From positions 1 to 15,704 of the forward strand of contig CALIBA010000153.1 in assembly GCA_938045435.1 (NCBI GenBank): a DNA stretch of 15,704 nucleotides, written 5' to 3'. Shown in pieces: positions 15,422 to 15,704 of this stretch (within the stretch, counting starts at the first letter, position 1; every line of letters starts with the position of its first letter). The notes beneath the pieces were generated by a model. The model saw only the letters and a list, made by a program, of their open reading frames with translations. It was not told the origin of the DNA and searched no databases. Source of the DNA: an uncultured Selenomonas sp. (GTDB taxonomy: Bacteria > Bacillota > Negativicutes > Selenomonadales > Selenomonadaceae). Both the position numbers and the translations under genes were made by a program.

Positions 15422-15704
15422 TTATGCAGACTGTCCGCATACTTCATCCCATTTTTCCAACGCCTCAGCCATTACAAGGATTTTGCTCATCTCTTTGTCG
15501 TTGTCGCAGATCGTAGCCATAAGGTGTTGGGGCGCCATCCCAAGTGTTTCTCCTAAAACACGAAGAATGCGTTCGATACAGGCAAGAGCTCGCTTCCATA
15601 ACGTGAGTGCCATGAGATCGCCCTCCATATCCGAAAAGAGTTCGCCCATGGTTTGATATTCTGTGAACCGCTTTTCCAAGGCCATGACGGTATATGTGAG
15701 GTAA
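15422..15704 (-). CDS. Unrecognised helical protein, C-terminal part or complete small protein
   Basis: From the ATG at 15685 this frame gives 87 residues, but it is also open beyond that ATG to the window edge ('YLTYTV' before Met). It may therefore be the tail of a larger protein. Its composition is soluble and helical, without a signal peptide or membrane segment. 'MGELFSDMEGDLMALTLWKR' followed by 'ALACIERIL' resembles one tetratricopeptide-type helical hairpin (the 'G..........AL.....AL' spacing), and 'MAEALEKWDEVCG' could start another. Two Cys residues and several Met near the C-terminus show no known motif. I do not recognise the family and assign no function. The overlapping + strand frame is less protein-like. 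Confidence 0.5.
   Translation of the reverse strand, partial: YLTYTVMALEKRFTEYQTMGELFSDMEGDLMALTLWKRALACIERILRVLGETLGMAPQHLMATICDNDKEMSKILVMAEALEKWDEVCGQSA

Noticed and set aside
1..15704. CRISPR array, tRNA, rRNA, riboswitch, phage or plasmid genes
   Set aside because: I looked for regular repeats, cloverleaf-like ends and hallmark genes and saw none that could be supported.

Overview
This window is a polysaccharide utilization locus (PUL) from a Bacteroidota genome, most likely a gut or oral Segatella/Prevotella-type bacterium. The evidence is a SusC/SusD pair, lipoproteins carrying Cys-Ser-(Ser)-Asp/Glu export signals, a one-polypeptide hybrid two-component sensor, Bacteroidota-type promoters (TTTG, about 20 nt, TAnnTTTG), and IS5- and IS630-type transposase pieces of a kind I associate with Prevotella. 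The genus is an inference from style; no marker gene is present.

Layout. Positions 1-526 hold the 5' end of an IS630-family element on the minus strand, cut by the window edge. Positions 527-718 hold the 3' remnant of an IS5-type transposase. Positions 719-837 are a short spacer with a strong hairpin. From 3156 down to 838, and back through 14888, all large genes lie on the minus strand. In transcription order they are: a hybrid two-component regulator (14888-10761) with its own terminator; then an apparent operon of GH5 lipoprotein endoglycanase (10530-9316), SusC transporter (9288-6112), SusD-like lipoprotein (6053-4278), surface glycan-binding lipoprotein (4205-3207) and GH3 beta-glucosidase (3156-838). 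The gaps between these genes are 27, 58, 72 and 50 nt. Positions 14889-15421 contain only debris: an RmuC-like gene tail with an amber codon, a start-less membrane-segment frame, and the frameshifted 5' end of an IS5-type transposase with a good promoter. Positions 15422-15704 hold an unrecognised helical protein running off the edge.

How the genes work together (inference from family knowledge). The GH5 enzyme cuts a beta-1,4-linked backbone, probably at the cell surface. The glycan-binding protein and SusD capture the products, and SusC imports oligosaccharides using TonB energy. The periplasmic GH3 enzyme releases glucose. The periplasmic propeller of the regulator senses an oligosaccharide and its cytoplasmic AraC domain activates the operon. 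The enzyme set (one GH5, one GH3, no debranching enzymes) fits a linear beta-glucan such as mixed-linkage cereal glucan or cello-oligosaccharides better than xyloglucan or mannan, but the substrate is not proven by sequence.

The PUL itself is of a known type. The less ordinary material is at its borders, where two halves of IS5-type transposases in direct orientation bracket the locus and each break abuts a similar C/G-rich motif.
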